Translations under genes and position numbers: made by a program | Shown: positions 26,646-34,897 of the stretch, one piece after another | Numbering within the stretch: position 1 is the stretch's first letter | Layout of the letters: every line of letters starts with the position of its first letter | Origin: Lacrimispora sinapis | GTDB lineage: Bacteria > Bacillota > Clostridia > Lachnospirales > Lachnospiraceae | Direction: 5' to 3' | Length of the DNA stretch: 64,000 nt | Assembly (NCBI RefSeq): GCF_043633585.1 | Contig: NZ_CP141832.1 | Span: forward strand, 3,689,648 to 3,753,647 | The notes under the pieces: model-generated | Told to the model about the DNA's origin: nothing | The model's input: only the letters and a program-made list of their open reading frames with translations | Databases searched by the model: none

Positions 26646-28019
26646 ATGGATATTAAGACTATTCTTTATCATGGTTCAGATGTATCCGAAACGGGACTGG
26701 AAGAGGACCAGGCAAGGTTTGAACGGTTTTTGGAGCATTTTATCAACCAGACTCCGGAATGGGGTACAGAAGCACTTTTGGTTCTTCCCAACGAAAAGGC
26801 ACTTCCCAAGCCATATTACTGGACAGGCATGGCACGAATCAGCTGCATGGATCACATCGCAGCAGTAGGGATCCATACTTACTTGAACTTTTCCATCACG
26901 AAAAGCTTAAAGGCATTTGATGCTGCAGGAGGATACAGGGAAAAGCTCAGGATCTGTGCTGTTTATCATCCGGAGCTGATGGCGATGAGCAAATTCTTAA
27001 GCTGCTGCCAGAGATTAATAAAGGAAAACATATCCTTTTCCGTTGGTGTCATTGGCTTACCGGAGAAGCTGGATATGATTAAGGAACTCCGCCGCTCCCT
27101 TCCCTCCGACATTTACCTGTGGATTGAACCTGTATCAGATATGAATTATCTCTATTCTCATGAGGAAGAGATGGAATTCCGGTTCATTGATCCCCTTTTT
27201 TCCCAGGAATGGACCTATACACCGGCGGACAAGAGCCAATGCCTGAACCAGCTCTTTGTAGAAAGCGACGGGAAGCTCAGACTTTGTGCCTCCAGTGAGT
27301 ATCTCGAAGGAAGCTGGAGCCAGCTTACAGATAAACTCCCGGCTCCAACATGCAATCAGTCCATCTGCAGCGGATATCTTTCCTATGGCGGGCGCAATGA
27401 TTACAGGCCCGGAGACATTTTCGGACAGTATGCCATGTTCCGGATTCCGTATAAGCCGAAGGCTTACTTTTTGACAGCAGATAAAATTCCTTTTCATAAT
27501 CTTGAAACAGAGGATTCAGAATTTCTTTCGGCACTCAAAGACCGGAGAGAGACTGCCCCTCTTTTCCTGGTCACCACACTGCCTTACCGGGAAGCTTCCA
27601 GGCATTTCCATACCCTGCTTCCAATTTGCGGAGGCGGAATATTTGCGGGGGGCGCCCATATTGTGCTGAATAAAAAAGGCCGTCAGCCCCGCCGGGAAGA
27701 GATTCTGGCCCTTGATCCTTCCATTCAGCCGGTTCTGATGGAAAAACAGTCCGAATACGGATGCAGGCTCAGAATATTTCAACAGGAGGATACCATTTAC
27801 CGGTTCACCATGGAAAAACCGTTCAGCCGTATGTGGCGGGAATCCGAGTATGATGCGCTGATGGAACTGATTCCTTCCAAAAATTACCGCTGCTTTATCG
27901 AAAATAACAGCTTTCACATCCTTCCTGCTCATGCAAATGAAAAAAACGGCATTAAAACCATCAGCCATTGGCTTTCCATCTGTCCGGAAGACTGTGTTTC
28001 CTTGGATAATTTATCTTAA
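26646..28019 (+). CDS. Unrecognised 457-aa protein, possibly a cluster-less radical-SAM relative
   Basis: I cannot assign this gene firmly. There is no signal peptide or membrane segment. A central stretch (FSVGVIGLPEKLDMI then DIYLWIEPV) reads like the barrel strands of a radical-SAM protein of the STM4501 type, and a following cysteine pattern (QCLNQLFVESDGKLRLC, then CNQSICSGYLSYGGRND) resembles a SPASM-like auxiliary-cluster domain. The diagnostic N-terminal CX3CX2C is absent. The start follows AAGGAGG and there is no room for an upstream continuation. It ends in a four-base overlap with the convergent hydrolase. Confidence 0.5.
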   Translation: MDIKTILYHGSDVSETGLEEDQARFERFLEHFINQTPEWGTEALLVLPNEKALPKPYYWTGMARISCMDHIAAVGIHTYLNFSITKSLKAFDAAGGYREKLRICAVYHPELMAMSKFLSCCQRLIKENISFSVGVIGLPEKLDMIKELRRSLPSDIYLWIEPVSDMNYLYSHEEEMEFRFIDPLFSQEWTYTPADKSQCLNQLFVESDGKLRLCASSEYLEGSWSQLTDKLPAPTCNQSICSGYLSYGGRNDYRPGDIFGQYAMFRIPYKPKAYFLTADKIPFHNLETEDSEFLSALKDRRETAPLFLVTTLPYREASRHFHTLLPICGGGIFAGGAHIVLNKKGRQPRREEILALDPSIQPVLMEKQSEYGCRLRIFQQEDTIYRFTMEKPFSRMWRESEYDALMELIPSKNYRCFIENNSFHILPAHANEKNGIKTISHWLSICPEDCVSLDNLS

Positions 28020-28870
28020 ACAAAGGGATCAAAAGAGACGCCTTCTCCCTTTGCAAAGTCCGCCAGCTTTTTGTTAAACTCATCTTTCTGATCGTAAAAT
28101 GCAGCGTGCCCGCTGAACTCAAAGGCTTCCAACACAGAATTTTTAATATACTGATGCTGGATCTGACCGAGTACAAAGGGCACCACCTCATCGTGAATCC
28201 CGTGAATGATGAGGGTCGGTACGGTAATTTCCGCAAGATCCTGAAACAGCACTTCTCGGACCCAGGTCTTGGCTATGGCTGCAGTCGCCCAGCCGGCAGC
28301 CTGAATACCGATCTGGAAGAACCACTGGGCAAACGGCTCCGTAATATGCTGAAAAAAGAATCTATTGCCAAAACCGTTCAGCATATTGGGGCGGTCCGCA
28401 TAAGTACCGTCAATAATATCCAGGACGGTTTGCTCCTCGATCCCGTAAGGGAAATTGGGCCGTTTGATCAGGCTGGGGGCGGCGGCGGCAAACAGGGCCA
28501 GCCTGGAAACTCCATATTCATGATGTCTCGCCATGTAGCGTATGGCAATGGCACCACCGGTGGAATGTCCGGCTAATGTAATATGGTCAAGCCCCAGCGC
28601 CTCAATCACCTGTCTGACATCATCTGCCAGCCGGTCATAATCGTATCCGTAAAAGGGTTTATCCGAATCTCCAAATCCTCTGGTATCAATTCCGATGCAG
28701 CGAAATCCCATCCCGGGAAGTACATCGAACTGGTACTCAAACAGCCTATGGCTTCCAGGCCAGCCGTGAAGGAACAAAATGGTATCTTTGCATTCCGGGT
28801 TTAAGTCCTCCACATAAATTTTCACATCTCCGTCAACGGTAACATAATATCCCATAATATCAATTCTCAC
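28016..28870 (-). CDS. Alpha/beta hydrolase
   Basis: A 284-aa soluble hydrolase with the oxyanion-hole motif LHGWPGS, the nucleophile elbow GHSTGG, the acid in HGIHDEVVPF and the catalytic histidine in FSGHAAF. The order and spacing are those of haloalkane dehalogenase / epoxide hydrolase / peroxidase-like members, but the substrate cannot be told. The ORF opens with GTG at 28870; an in-frame ATG five codons later is an equal candidate, since neither has a strong binding site. Confidence 0.85.
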   Translation of the reverse strand: MRIDIMGYYVTVDGDVKIYVEDLNPECKDTILFLHGWPGSHRLFEYQFDVLPGMGFRCIGIDTRGFGDSDKPFYGYDYDRLADDVRQVIEALGLDHITLAGHSTGGAIAIRYMARHHEYGVSRLALFAAAAPSLIKRPNFPYGIEEQTVLDIIDGTYADRPNMLNGFGNRFFFQHITEPFAQWFFQIGIQAAGWATAAIAKTWVREVLFQDLAEITVPTLIIHGIHDEVVPFVLGQIQHQYIKNSVLEAFEFSGHAAFYDQKDEFNKKLADFAKGEGVSFDPFV

Positions 28871-28941
28871 AGGGTTTTAGTTTATACTATTCCCCATAAA
28901 AATCCAGCGTTCGGTTTTCTACTGTAATTTTAAAAGAATAC

Positions 28942-28978
28942 AAAAAAAGCCGAAAACCTGATAACCATGGCTTTCGGC
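28942..28978 (-). terminator. Terminator of tRNA-Arg
   Basis: GCCGAAA pairs with TTTCGGC on the minus strand, followed by seven T, a dozen bases after the tRNA 3' end. Confidence 0.85.
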
Positions 28979-28989
28979 GAAACTTCTGG

Positions 28990-29063
28990 TGTTCCTGAGC
29001 GGATTCGAACCGCTGGCCTTCCGCTTAGGAGGCGGACGCTCTATCCTACTGAGCTACAGAAAC
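28990..29063 (-). tRNA. tRNA-Arg (anticodon CCT)
   Basis: The minus strand folds as a cloverleaf: acceptor GTTTCTG pairs with CAGGAAC (one G-T pair), D arm AGCTCAGTAGG, anticodon loop CTCCTAA (anticodon CCT, reads AGG), T arm GGTTCGAATCC. The discriminator is A and CCA is not encoded. It has its own promoter and terminator. Confidence 0.95.
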
Positions 29064-29138
29064 ACATATCAAATTTATATGGGCGAATCCCAAAAACGAC
29101 TCTGCCTGACAGCAAATGCTGGAAACAGTGCAATATTT

Positions 29139-29167
29139 ATTATATTCACAATTGTCCTTTTCGTCAA
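29139..29167 (-). promoter_or_regulatory. Promoter of tRNA-Arg
   Basis: Minus strand: TTGACG (29162-29167), a 17-base spacer and TATAAT (29139-29144). Confidence 0.75.
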
Positions 29168-29180
29168 GCGATAACTTGCA

Positions 29181-30068
29181 TTATTCCGCTTTCTCTTTAA
29201 AATTTACGATTCCCTGCATCCAGATCTGCCCCTTAAATCTGCGTCCGACCTCTGGAGTTCCTACCAAATCTTTCTTTGCAATGCCCACATGAAAGGTCAA
29301 GTCACTGCACTCTATGGTGAAATCGTATACCTCTTCTCCTGTGATCGAATTCTTTTTCTCGTCGATCTTCATGATCTCTCCGATGATGGAATACTGGTCA
29401 CATTCCACCCCGCATGGCATGAAACAGGAATCAATAATGGAATACAAATCTTCCTTCATGGCTCTTCTGGATGCCTGGGAATATAAATCAATATCCTCGA
29501 TGGTCAGGGTTTCCATGGCATCTTCATCACCGTTTTTCGCGGCTTCCAGTAAGGTGTTGCGGTCTTTTGCCGCCACTCTGGCCTTCTCTCTCTGCTTATC
29601 TGATTTCTGTATGGGAAGAAGGATCTTTCCGCTAATGGACAGCCCGGAAAGACATGCATCCTTTGTGTCCATAGAATGATGATCTAACAGCCGTTCCCTG
29701 CATTCAAACGAATTGTCTATATAAAAGATCAGGGAAATCCCCACTTTATATTCATCCAAAAGACCGGCATAGGTTTCCCGCTCCGTATGGCGCTGTATGG
29801 TACAGGGTACATCCGATGTCACGTCACTGGTTCTTAAATAAGGATAATAGTAGCTTCTTCGAAATTTCCCTTCCCGGTCCATCTCTCCGAAAATGGCGAT
29901 CCCCATTCCTGGTGCCACTTCCTTTCGAAGTTCACAAAGATTGGATTCCTCGTCGATCTGAATCCGCTTTAGTCCGGACAAATCTTCACAGATCTGATCC
30001 AACAGTTTTTCTATGTCCCGGTCCTTCTGGTAAAGGCTGAAACCAATGGTTCTCAGGAATTTGTGCAT
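29181..30068 (-). CDS. DUF3881-family protein
   Basis: A 295-aa soluble protein beginning MHKFLRTIGFSLYQK, which I recognise as DUF3881, a family of unknown function common in Lachnospiraceae. It is rich in charged residues and has no membrane segment or obvious catalytic motif. The C-terminal domain (FTIECSDLTFHVGIAKKDL, RRFKGQIWMQG) looks like a beta-barrel. A longer in-frame ORF begins at 30143, but the extra N-terminus overlaps the gdhA terminator, and AGGTGATG precedes the ATG at 30068. Confidence 0.75.
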   Translation of the reverse strand: MHKFLRTIGFSLYQKDRDIEKLLDQICEDLSGLKRIQIDEESNLCELRKEVAPGMGIAIFGEMDREGKFRRSYYYPYLRTSDVTSDVPCTIQRHTERETYAGLLDEYKVGISLIFYIDNSFECRERLLDHHSMDTKDACLSGLSISGKILLPIQKSDKQREKARVAAKDRNTLLEAAKNGDEDAMETLTIEDIDLYSQASRRAMKEDLYSIIDSCFMPCGVECDQYSIIGEIMKIDEKKNSITGEEVYDFTIECSDLTFHVGIAKKDLVGTPEVGRRFKGQIWMQGIVNFKEKAE

Positions 30069-30110
30069 AGAATCATCACCTGCTTTCTGATATACTAAGT
30101 TAAAATTCAG

Positions 30111-30140
30111 GAAAACAATAAGGCGAAGAACACTCCGCCT
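30111..30140 (-). terminator. Terminator of gdhA
   Basis: AGGCGGAG pairs with CTTCGCCT around a TGTT tetraloop, followed by TTATTGTTTTC on the minus strand, 70 bases after the gdhA stop. Confidence 0.8.
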
Positions 30141-30209
30141 CAAGTCTTACCGCTTATTATATACCAAAATCAGTAACAATGCCAGTAAAATTTTTGTATC
30201 CAGCCACCA

Positions 30210-31544
30210 TTATACGATTCCCTGGGAAATCATGGCATCCACAACCTTTTCAAAGCCTGCGATGTTTGCTCCTGCCACATAGTTTCCTCTTACCCCGTAA
30301 CGCTCTGCGGCATCGGAAGCTTTTTTGAAAATATTACCCATGATCCCATGAAGCTTTGCATCCACCTCTTCAAAGGTCCAGGAAAGTCTCTGGCTGTTCT
30401 GGGACATCTCAAGGGCAGAAGTTGCCACACCGCCTGCATTGGCTGCCTTCCCCGGCATAAAGAGCATTCCGCTCTCCAGGAAGTAATCCGTGGCTTCTCT
30501 GGTAGAAGGCATATTGGCTCCCTCTGCAACGGCAAAGCATCCATTTGCTTTCAGAGCCTTGGCATCCTCAATGTTCAATTCGTTCTGAGTCGCACAGGGA
30601 AGAGCGATGTCACAAGGGATGGTCCAGATTCCCTTTCCTTCGGTGTAAACAGAGGTTTTCACGATTTCCGCATATTCCCTGATGCGTCCTCTGCGTACTT
30701 CCTTGATCTCCTTGACCGCATCAAGCTGAATTCCGGCCTCGTCATGGACATATCCGCAAGAATCACTCAATGCAACCACGGTTGCACCAAGCTGCTGTGC
30801 TTTCTCTGCCGCATAGATGGCAACATTGCCGGAACCGGAGATAACAATCTTTTTCCCCTTCAGTTCTTTTCCGTTTGCTTTCAGCATCTCATCGAGAATG
30901 TATACAAGTCCGTAGCCGGTGGCCTGGGTGCGCACCAGAGAGCCGCCGTAATTAAGTCCCTTTCCGGTAAGGACCCCTTCGTACAAGCCGGTCATTCTCT
31001 TATACTGTCCATACAGATAGCCGATCTCTCTGGCACCTACTCCGATATCACCTGCCGGAACATCCTGGTCTGCACCGATATATTTGGATAACTCGGTCAT
31101 AAAACTCTGGCAGAATGCCATAACCTCACGGTCAGATTTTCCCTTAGGGTCAAAATTTGAGCCGCCTTTGCCTCCGCCGATGGGAAGACCGGTCAACGAA
31201 TTTTTAAATACCTGTTCAAAGCCCAGGAACTTTAAAATACCCTGGTTTACGGATGGATGAAGACGCAGTCCTCCCTTGTATGGCCCGATGGCACTGTTAA
31301 ACTGTACACGATACCCTTTGTTCACCTGGACATTTCCCTGGTCATCAACCCAAGGCACACGGAAGGAGATGATTCTCTCCGGCTCTACAAGGCGCTCTAA
31401 AAGCCCGATCCTACGGTAATGTGCCTCATTGGCATCAATAACCAGTTTCAGGGAATCAAGCACCTCTTTCACGGCCTGATGAAATTCTGCTTCTCCCGGG
31501 TTCTGTTTTACGACTCTGTCATAAACTTCATCCACGTATGACAT
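30210..31544 (-). CDS. gdhA: NADP-type glutamate dehydrogenase
   Basis: A hexameric glutamate dehydrogenase of 444 aa that aminates 2-oxoglutarate to glutamate. The substrate domain has PYKGGLRLHPSVN and the catalytic-lysine region PIGGGKGGSNFDPKG. The nucleotide domain has VISGSGNVAIYAAEKA. Length and sequence fit the small NADP-dependent bacterial class. AAGGAGG precedes the ATG. It is a single-gene transcript with its own promoter, an attenuator-like hairpin in the leader and a terminator. Confidence 0.96.
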   Translation of the reverse strand: MSYVDEVYDRVVKQNPGEAEFHQAVKEVLDSLKLVIDANEAHYRRIGLLERLVEPERIISFRVPWVDDQGNVQVNKGYRVQFNSAIGPYKGGLRLHPSVNQGILKFLGFEQVFKNSLTGLPIGGGKGGSNFDPKGKSDREVMAFCQSFMTELSKYIGADQDVPAGDIGVGAREIGYLYGQYKRMTGLYEGVLTGKGLNYGGSLVRTQATGYGLVYILDEMLKANGKELKGKKIVISGSGNVAIYAAEKAQQLGATVVALSDSCGYVHDEAGIQLDAVKEIKEVRRGRIREYAEIVKTSVYTEGKGIWTIPCDIALPCATQNELNIEDAKALKANGCFAVAEGANMPSTREATDYFLESGMLFMPGKAANAGGVATSALEMSQNSQRLSWTFEEVDAKLHGIMGNIFKKASDAAERYGVRGNYVAGANIAGFEKVVDAMISQGIV

Positions 31545-31581
31545 ATTTTTCTTTCCTCCTTGGGTTATATTATGTTGTAAT

Positions 31582-31650
31582 AACTTAATTATATTAAGTT
31601 TCTGAAAAAGGGCGAAAAAGGGTCCAGAACATTGAAGTTCCGGCCCCTTT
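31582..31650 (-). promoter_or_regulatory. Terminator-like hairpin and palindrome in the gdhA leader
   Basis: Between promoter and start codon the minus strand forms AAAGGGGCCGGAAC with GTTCTGGACCCTTT (14 pairs, one mismatch; 31617-31650), followed by TTTTT. This is an intrinsic terminator inside the leader. Next comes a perfect inverted repeat AACTTAAT-N3-ATTAAGTT (31582-31600). The arrangement suggests attenuation plus an operator; no known riboswitch is recognised. Confidence 0.6.
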
Positions 31651-31672
31651 GCCTGGTCACTGCTTGTAGGAA

Positions 31673-31701
31673 ATTATAACAAGTTAATTTAATAAAGTCA
31701 A
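31673..31701 (-). promoter_or_regulatory. Promoter of gdhA
   Basis: Minus strand: TTGACT (31696-31701), a 17-base spacer and TATAAT (31673-31678), placing the leader hairpin inside the transcript. Confidence 0.75.
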
Positions 31702-31793
31702 TAAGCGGCTTTGCTTAATTTTATTCCTTCTGTTTATTATTTTTGCAAAGTGACACTTGTGAGTGAACATATTTTATATATTATGGAGTCAAA

Positions 31794-31846
31794 TGTAAAC
31801 CATTAATATATTTTAAGTTGACATTTAATATTGCCTATGATAACAT
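31794..31846 (+). promoter_or_regulatory. bioY promoter overlapped by a BirA (biotin) operator
   Basis: TGTAAACC (31794-31801), exactly 14 bases, then AGTTGACA (31816-31823) is the two-part BirA operator pattern. The right half contains the -35 box TTGACA (31818-31823); after 17 bases the -10 is TAACAT (31841-31846). Bound BirA would block RNA polymerase, so bioY should be repressed when biotin is plentiful. Confidence 0.8.
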
Positions 31847-31886
31847 TCCAGTAGATTTTTAGACTTTGTTAAAGGAGCAAACAACC

Positions 31887-32477
31887 ATGAAAGATGCACA
31901 ATCCATAAAAGCCAAGCCAAAGAATGCAGTCAAACGTCCGGTCAATACCAAAGATCTGGCCATTGCCGGAATGTTTGCTGCCGTGCTCGCTGTAATTTCC
32001 CAGATCTCCATTCCCATGCCCACAGGCGTTCCGATTACCATACAGATTTTTGGTGTCGCTCTTGTGGGAGTCATTCTTGGATGGAGACTTGGTGTTTTAG
32101 CAACTGTGGTATATATCGTTCTGGGTGCCGTCGGTCTTCCCATCTTTGCAAATTTCCGGGGTGGAATCCAAATGATTTTCGGTCTGACCGGAGGTTACAT
32201 ATGGGCATGGCCAATTATGATATTTTTCTGCGGATTGAAACCCAAAACTCCCATTAAGGCCCTGAACACCTTACTTTTATTTTTACTGCCTGTTCTTGGC
32301 ACCATAATCAATGAACTAATCGGAGGCCTCCAATGGGCGGCATTATCGGGAGATATGTCCGTATATGGCGTATTCACTTACTCCATGGTGGCATTTGTAC
32401 CAAAAGACGTACTTCTTACGGTCATGGCAGTAATCCTTGGTCTGCCGATACGAAAGGTCATTCAAAAACAGCTCTAA
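31887..32477 (+). CDS. bioY: Biotin transporter BioY
   Basis: The S component of the biotin ECF importer, 196 aa with about six membrane helices. The family signature is present: TKDLAIAGMFAAVLAVISQI, then PTGVPITIQIFGVALVGVIL and the GGIQMIFGLTGGY turn. The ATG at 31887 follows AAAGGAG; an in-frame start seven codons upstream is rejected. The BirA operator agrees with a biotin role. The ECF energising module is not in the window. Confidence 0.92.
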   Translation: MKDAQSIKAKPKNAVKRPVNTKDLAIAGMFAAVLAVISQISIPMPTGVPITIQIFGVALVGVILGWRLGVLATVVYIVLGAVGLPIFANFRGGIQMIFGLTGGYIWAWPIMIFFCGLKPKTPIKALNTLLLFLLPVLGTIINELIGGLQWAALSGDMSVYGVFTYSMVAFVPKDVLLTVMAVILGLPIRKVIQKQL

Positions 32478-32486
32478 TAATATAGA

Positions 32487-32525
32487 GGAAGCCGTATTTT
32501 CCCTGCCGGCTTCCTTTTATTTTTG
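32487..32525 (+). terminator. Terminator of bioY
   Basis: GGAAGCCG (32487-32494) pairs with CGGCTTCC (32507-32514), followed by a T-rich tract. Confidence 0.85.
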
Positions 32526-32544
32526 TTATTTTCCCCTGGTCCGC

Positions 32545-32573
32545 TTGACAGGAAAGAGTTATGAACTTAAAAT
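32545..32573 (+). promoter_or_regulatory. Promoter of nudC
   Basis: TTGACA (32545-32550), a 17-base spacer and TAAAAT (32568-32573). Confidence 0.65.
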
Positions 32574-32622
32574 AGGTTCCATGCTATAAAATTTACAATA
32601 CTAACAAAAAGAAGGTTTTTTC

Positions 32623-33465
32623 ATGATACAGGATATATTCCCACACGAATTCCGAAATGAATTTCAAGTAAAGACCCCAGGAAATGACAGTTATTTTCTA
32701 TATTTTCTGGATGAAAGTCTTATGCTTTGCAAACACAATACAAAACTGATTCCTCAGTTTGAAGACCTTGGCTCAATGGGCCAGGAAGCAATGTCCCATA
32801 GTGACTTTCTCTTTTCCATTGATGAGATGGATTTCTACCTGGTGGACGAGTCCTGTGTCAGGCTGGAAGAAACAGATACATTAAAATTATATAAGACCGG
32901 CATCATCAGGGAATTAAAACCCATGTGGGTCTCTTTTGCAGCGGTTTCGGCCCAACAGCTTCACCGCTTCTATACCTCCAACCGGTTCTGCGGCTGCTGC
33001 GGCTCTTCCACGATGAAAAGCAAAAAAGAACGGGCGGCTGTCTGCACCACCTGCGGCAACACAATTTACCCTAAGATTTCCCCGGCTGTCATCGTTGGGA
33101 TTACACATGAAGGAAAGCTTCTGTTGACCAAATATGCGGGCAGAGAATATACCCGTTATGCCCTAGTCGCCGGTTACACCGAGTTTGGTGAAACGCTGGA
33201 AGACACGGTAAAACGGGAAGTCATGGAGGAAGTGGGGGTCCGGGTAAAAAATATCCGTTACTACAAAAACCAGCCATGGGGCTTCAGCGATTCCATTTTA
33301 GTGGGATATTGGGCAGAACTGGAGGGTTCTCCACAAATTCATTTAGATGAAACAGAATTATCCACAGCCGTCTGGATGGCACCAGAGGATATCCCCGATG
33401 ATTTCACCAATTTGAGCCTGACACATGAAATGATCCTGCTATTTAAAGAAGGAAAAGTGAAATAA
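32623..33465 (+). CDS. nudC: NAD+ diphosphatase / RNA decapping Nudix hydrolase NudC
   Basis: A 280-aa Nudix enzyme that cleaves NAD(H) and removes NAD caps from RNA. The zinc ribbon is visible as CGCCGSSTM and CTTCGN, followed by the Nudix box (GETLEDTVKREVMEEVG) and the NudC-type downstream segment NQPWGFSDSILVGYWAE (SQPWPFPxS in the E. coli enzyme). It has its own promoter and is not linked to the neighbouring genes. Confidence 0.93.
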   Translation: MIQDIFPHEFRNEFQVKTPGNDSYFLYFLDESLMLCKHNTKLIPQFEDLGSMGQEAMSHSDFLFSIDEMDFYLVDESCVRLEETDTLKLYKTGIIRELKPMWVSFAAVSAQQLHRFYTSNRFCGCCGSSTMKSKKERAAVCTTCGNTIYPKISPAVIVGITHEGKLLLTKYAGREYTRYALVAGYTEFGETLEDTVKREVMEEVGVRVKNIRYYKNQPWGFSDSILVGYWAELEGSPQIHLDETELSTAVWMAPEDIPDDFTNLSLTHEMILLFKEGKVK

Positions 33466-33476
33466 GCATATAACAC

Positions 33477-33522
33477 AGAATGCGCCTTGAAAGCAATGAT
33501 TTGCTTTATCAAGACGCATTCT
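33477..33522. terminator. Long hairpin between convergent nudC and the DUF3267 gene
   Basis: AGAATGCG (33477-33484) pairs with CGCATTCT (33515-33522), with inner stems CTTGA/TCAAG and AAGCA/TGCTT. No clean T run follows on either side, so terminator function is likely but unproven. Confidence 0.55.
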
Positions 33523-33558
33523 CTACGTTATTTATGAATTTATGAAATTTAGATTTCC

Positions 33559-34104
33559 CTATGATACCCCTTTGTAAAAAGTTGCATATCCGTTTGATAC
33601 CATAATCCCCTTTCCAGGGATCTGAACCGCTACAAGAATCATGTTCATCAAATCCACACACGCCCCGCCTGCATTCAGTACACTTAAAAATATCAAATAC
33701 CAGCTCCATCTTCCAGCTGTCCACATTAGAAACGGAAATACAAAGGACAGCATAAAAAGCGGCATGACAGACACAAGAAGAAATCTTTCCTTAGATAGCT
33801 TCTCTTCTGAGTACACAAATCCGAACAACCCGTTAAAGCCCCAATATGTTTTTTCAGACTCCCATACTTTAGGTATAAAAACGGCATGAATGGCTTCATG
33901 GACCAGCGTATAAGCCAATATACCAGCCAGATACCGTATCATCTTTAAATCCACGGTAATATCCAATAGAATGCCTCCCTCATCCAGAAAAACAAACATG
34001 GAGGGATCGAGAAAATAACACCAGATTTCGTTTAAAACCATCAGTAAAACAGACAATGGAAGTGACAATCCCATCGGCACTCCTATTGATTTCGGTTCTT
34101 TCAT
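33559..34104 (-). CDS. DUF3267 membrane protein with HExxH motif
   Basis: A 181-aa protein with four or five membrane helices and a zinc-protease-like HEAIH motif in LVHEAIHAVFIPK. Length and layout match the DUF3267 family, thought to be membrane-embedded metalloproteases. No clear ribosome binding site precedes the ATG. It is isolated between the convergent nudC and an AT-rich spacer. Confidence 0.75.
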   Translation of the reverse strand: MKEPKSIGVPMGLSLPLSVLLMVLNEIWCYFLDPSMFVFLDEGGILLDITVDLKMIRYLAGILAYTLVHEAIHAVFIPKVWESEKTYWGFNGLFGFVYSEEKLSKERFLLVSVMPLFMLSFVFPFLMWTAGRWSWYLIFLSVLNAGGACVDLMNMILVAVQIPGKGIMVSNGYATFYKGVS

Positions 34105-34227
34105 TCTTTGAAAACCATATGACAGTCATTCCCTGGTTCTGGCCTGATCTTCCATTGGAATTTTTTTAATATATTTCATTAAACTTTATTTTACGTGCTT
34201 TATAATATATTTTATTGTCTCTATTTT

Positions 34228-34263
34228 AAACAAGGCACATATCTCTACATGCCTTGTTTTTTT
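34228..34263. terminator. Hairpin terminator after the flavodoxin cluster
   Basis: AAACAAGGCA (34228-34237) pairs with TGCCTTGTTT (34250-34259). A T run follows on the plus strand and a shorter T-rich stretch on the minus strand, so it may serve the minus-strand flavodoxin genes. Confidence 0.6.
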
Positions 34264-34304
34264 ACATATATCTTAACACCTTGAATTTTCTTCTATATAT
34301 AATT

Positions 34305-34880
34305 TTATTTCAATACTGAATTCTCCAACTTTTGCAGAAATTTCTTCCGCTTCTCCTGAGCTCCTTTAGAAACATCCCCGCAGTAGATCCACTTGGCATT
34401 TTTAATTCCTACGCTTTTTAATGTAGTATTGATAAATGTTTTCTGAATTAGATTACCTGCAAAAAATTTTAAATACCAACGAGGAGATTGGCCTGTTGTT
34501 ATCACTTTGGCAGATTTAATATTGGTTAATTGCCCCTTTAATCCTGCACTTGTTTCTATATATGCGAAATTTTTCAACATAACTTTATCGATGAAACCTT
34601 TAAGGATTGCAGGTGTATCGTACCACCAAAGGGGAAATAAAAAAATAATTTCATCTGTTTTTCTTAATATGCTTTGATATTTTGTTACCAAAGGGTCCTT
34701 ATGTTGTCCTCTTGAATACAAAGCCAACTCCTCTTCGGTCATAACAGGATTAAAGTTCTCTTTATTTAAATCAATTACCTGATATTCCTTTTTCTCTTTC
34801 ACTAAGACACTTATTATCTTATCCAGTATAGCCTTATTAAAACTTCCGTGCCATGGATGCGCGAATACAATTGTTACCAT
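34305..34880 (-). CDS. NAD(P)H quinone oxidoreductase, flavodoxin fold
   Basis: A 191-aa flavoprotein of the NQO1/KefF/MdaB family, beginning MVTIVFAHPWHGSFNKAIL and carrying the typical FLFPLWWYDTPAILKGFIDKV segment that contacts FMN/FAD. It likely reduces quinones or related electrophiles with NAD(P)H. It follows a second flavodoxin-type gene by 17 bases in the same transcript. Base composition is clearly more AT-rich than the flanking genes. Confidence 0.88.
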   Translation of the reverse strand: MVTIVFAHPWHGSFNKAILDKIISVLVKEKKEYQVIDLNKENFNPVMTEEELALYSRGQHKDPLVTKYQSILRKTDEIIFLFPLWWYDTPAILKGFIDKVMLKNFAYIETSAGLKGQLTNIKSAKVITTGQSPRWYLKFFAGNLIQKTFINTTLKSVGIKNAKWIYCGDVSKGAQEKRKKFLQKLENSVLK

Positions 34881-34897
34881 ATTAAAACACCTCTCTA

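Noticed and set aside
30348..31091. 247-codon plus-strand ORF antisense to gdhA
   Set aside because: Length is explained by the codon bias of gdhA on the other strand; no ribosome binding site or recognisable domain.
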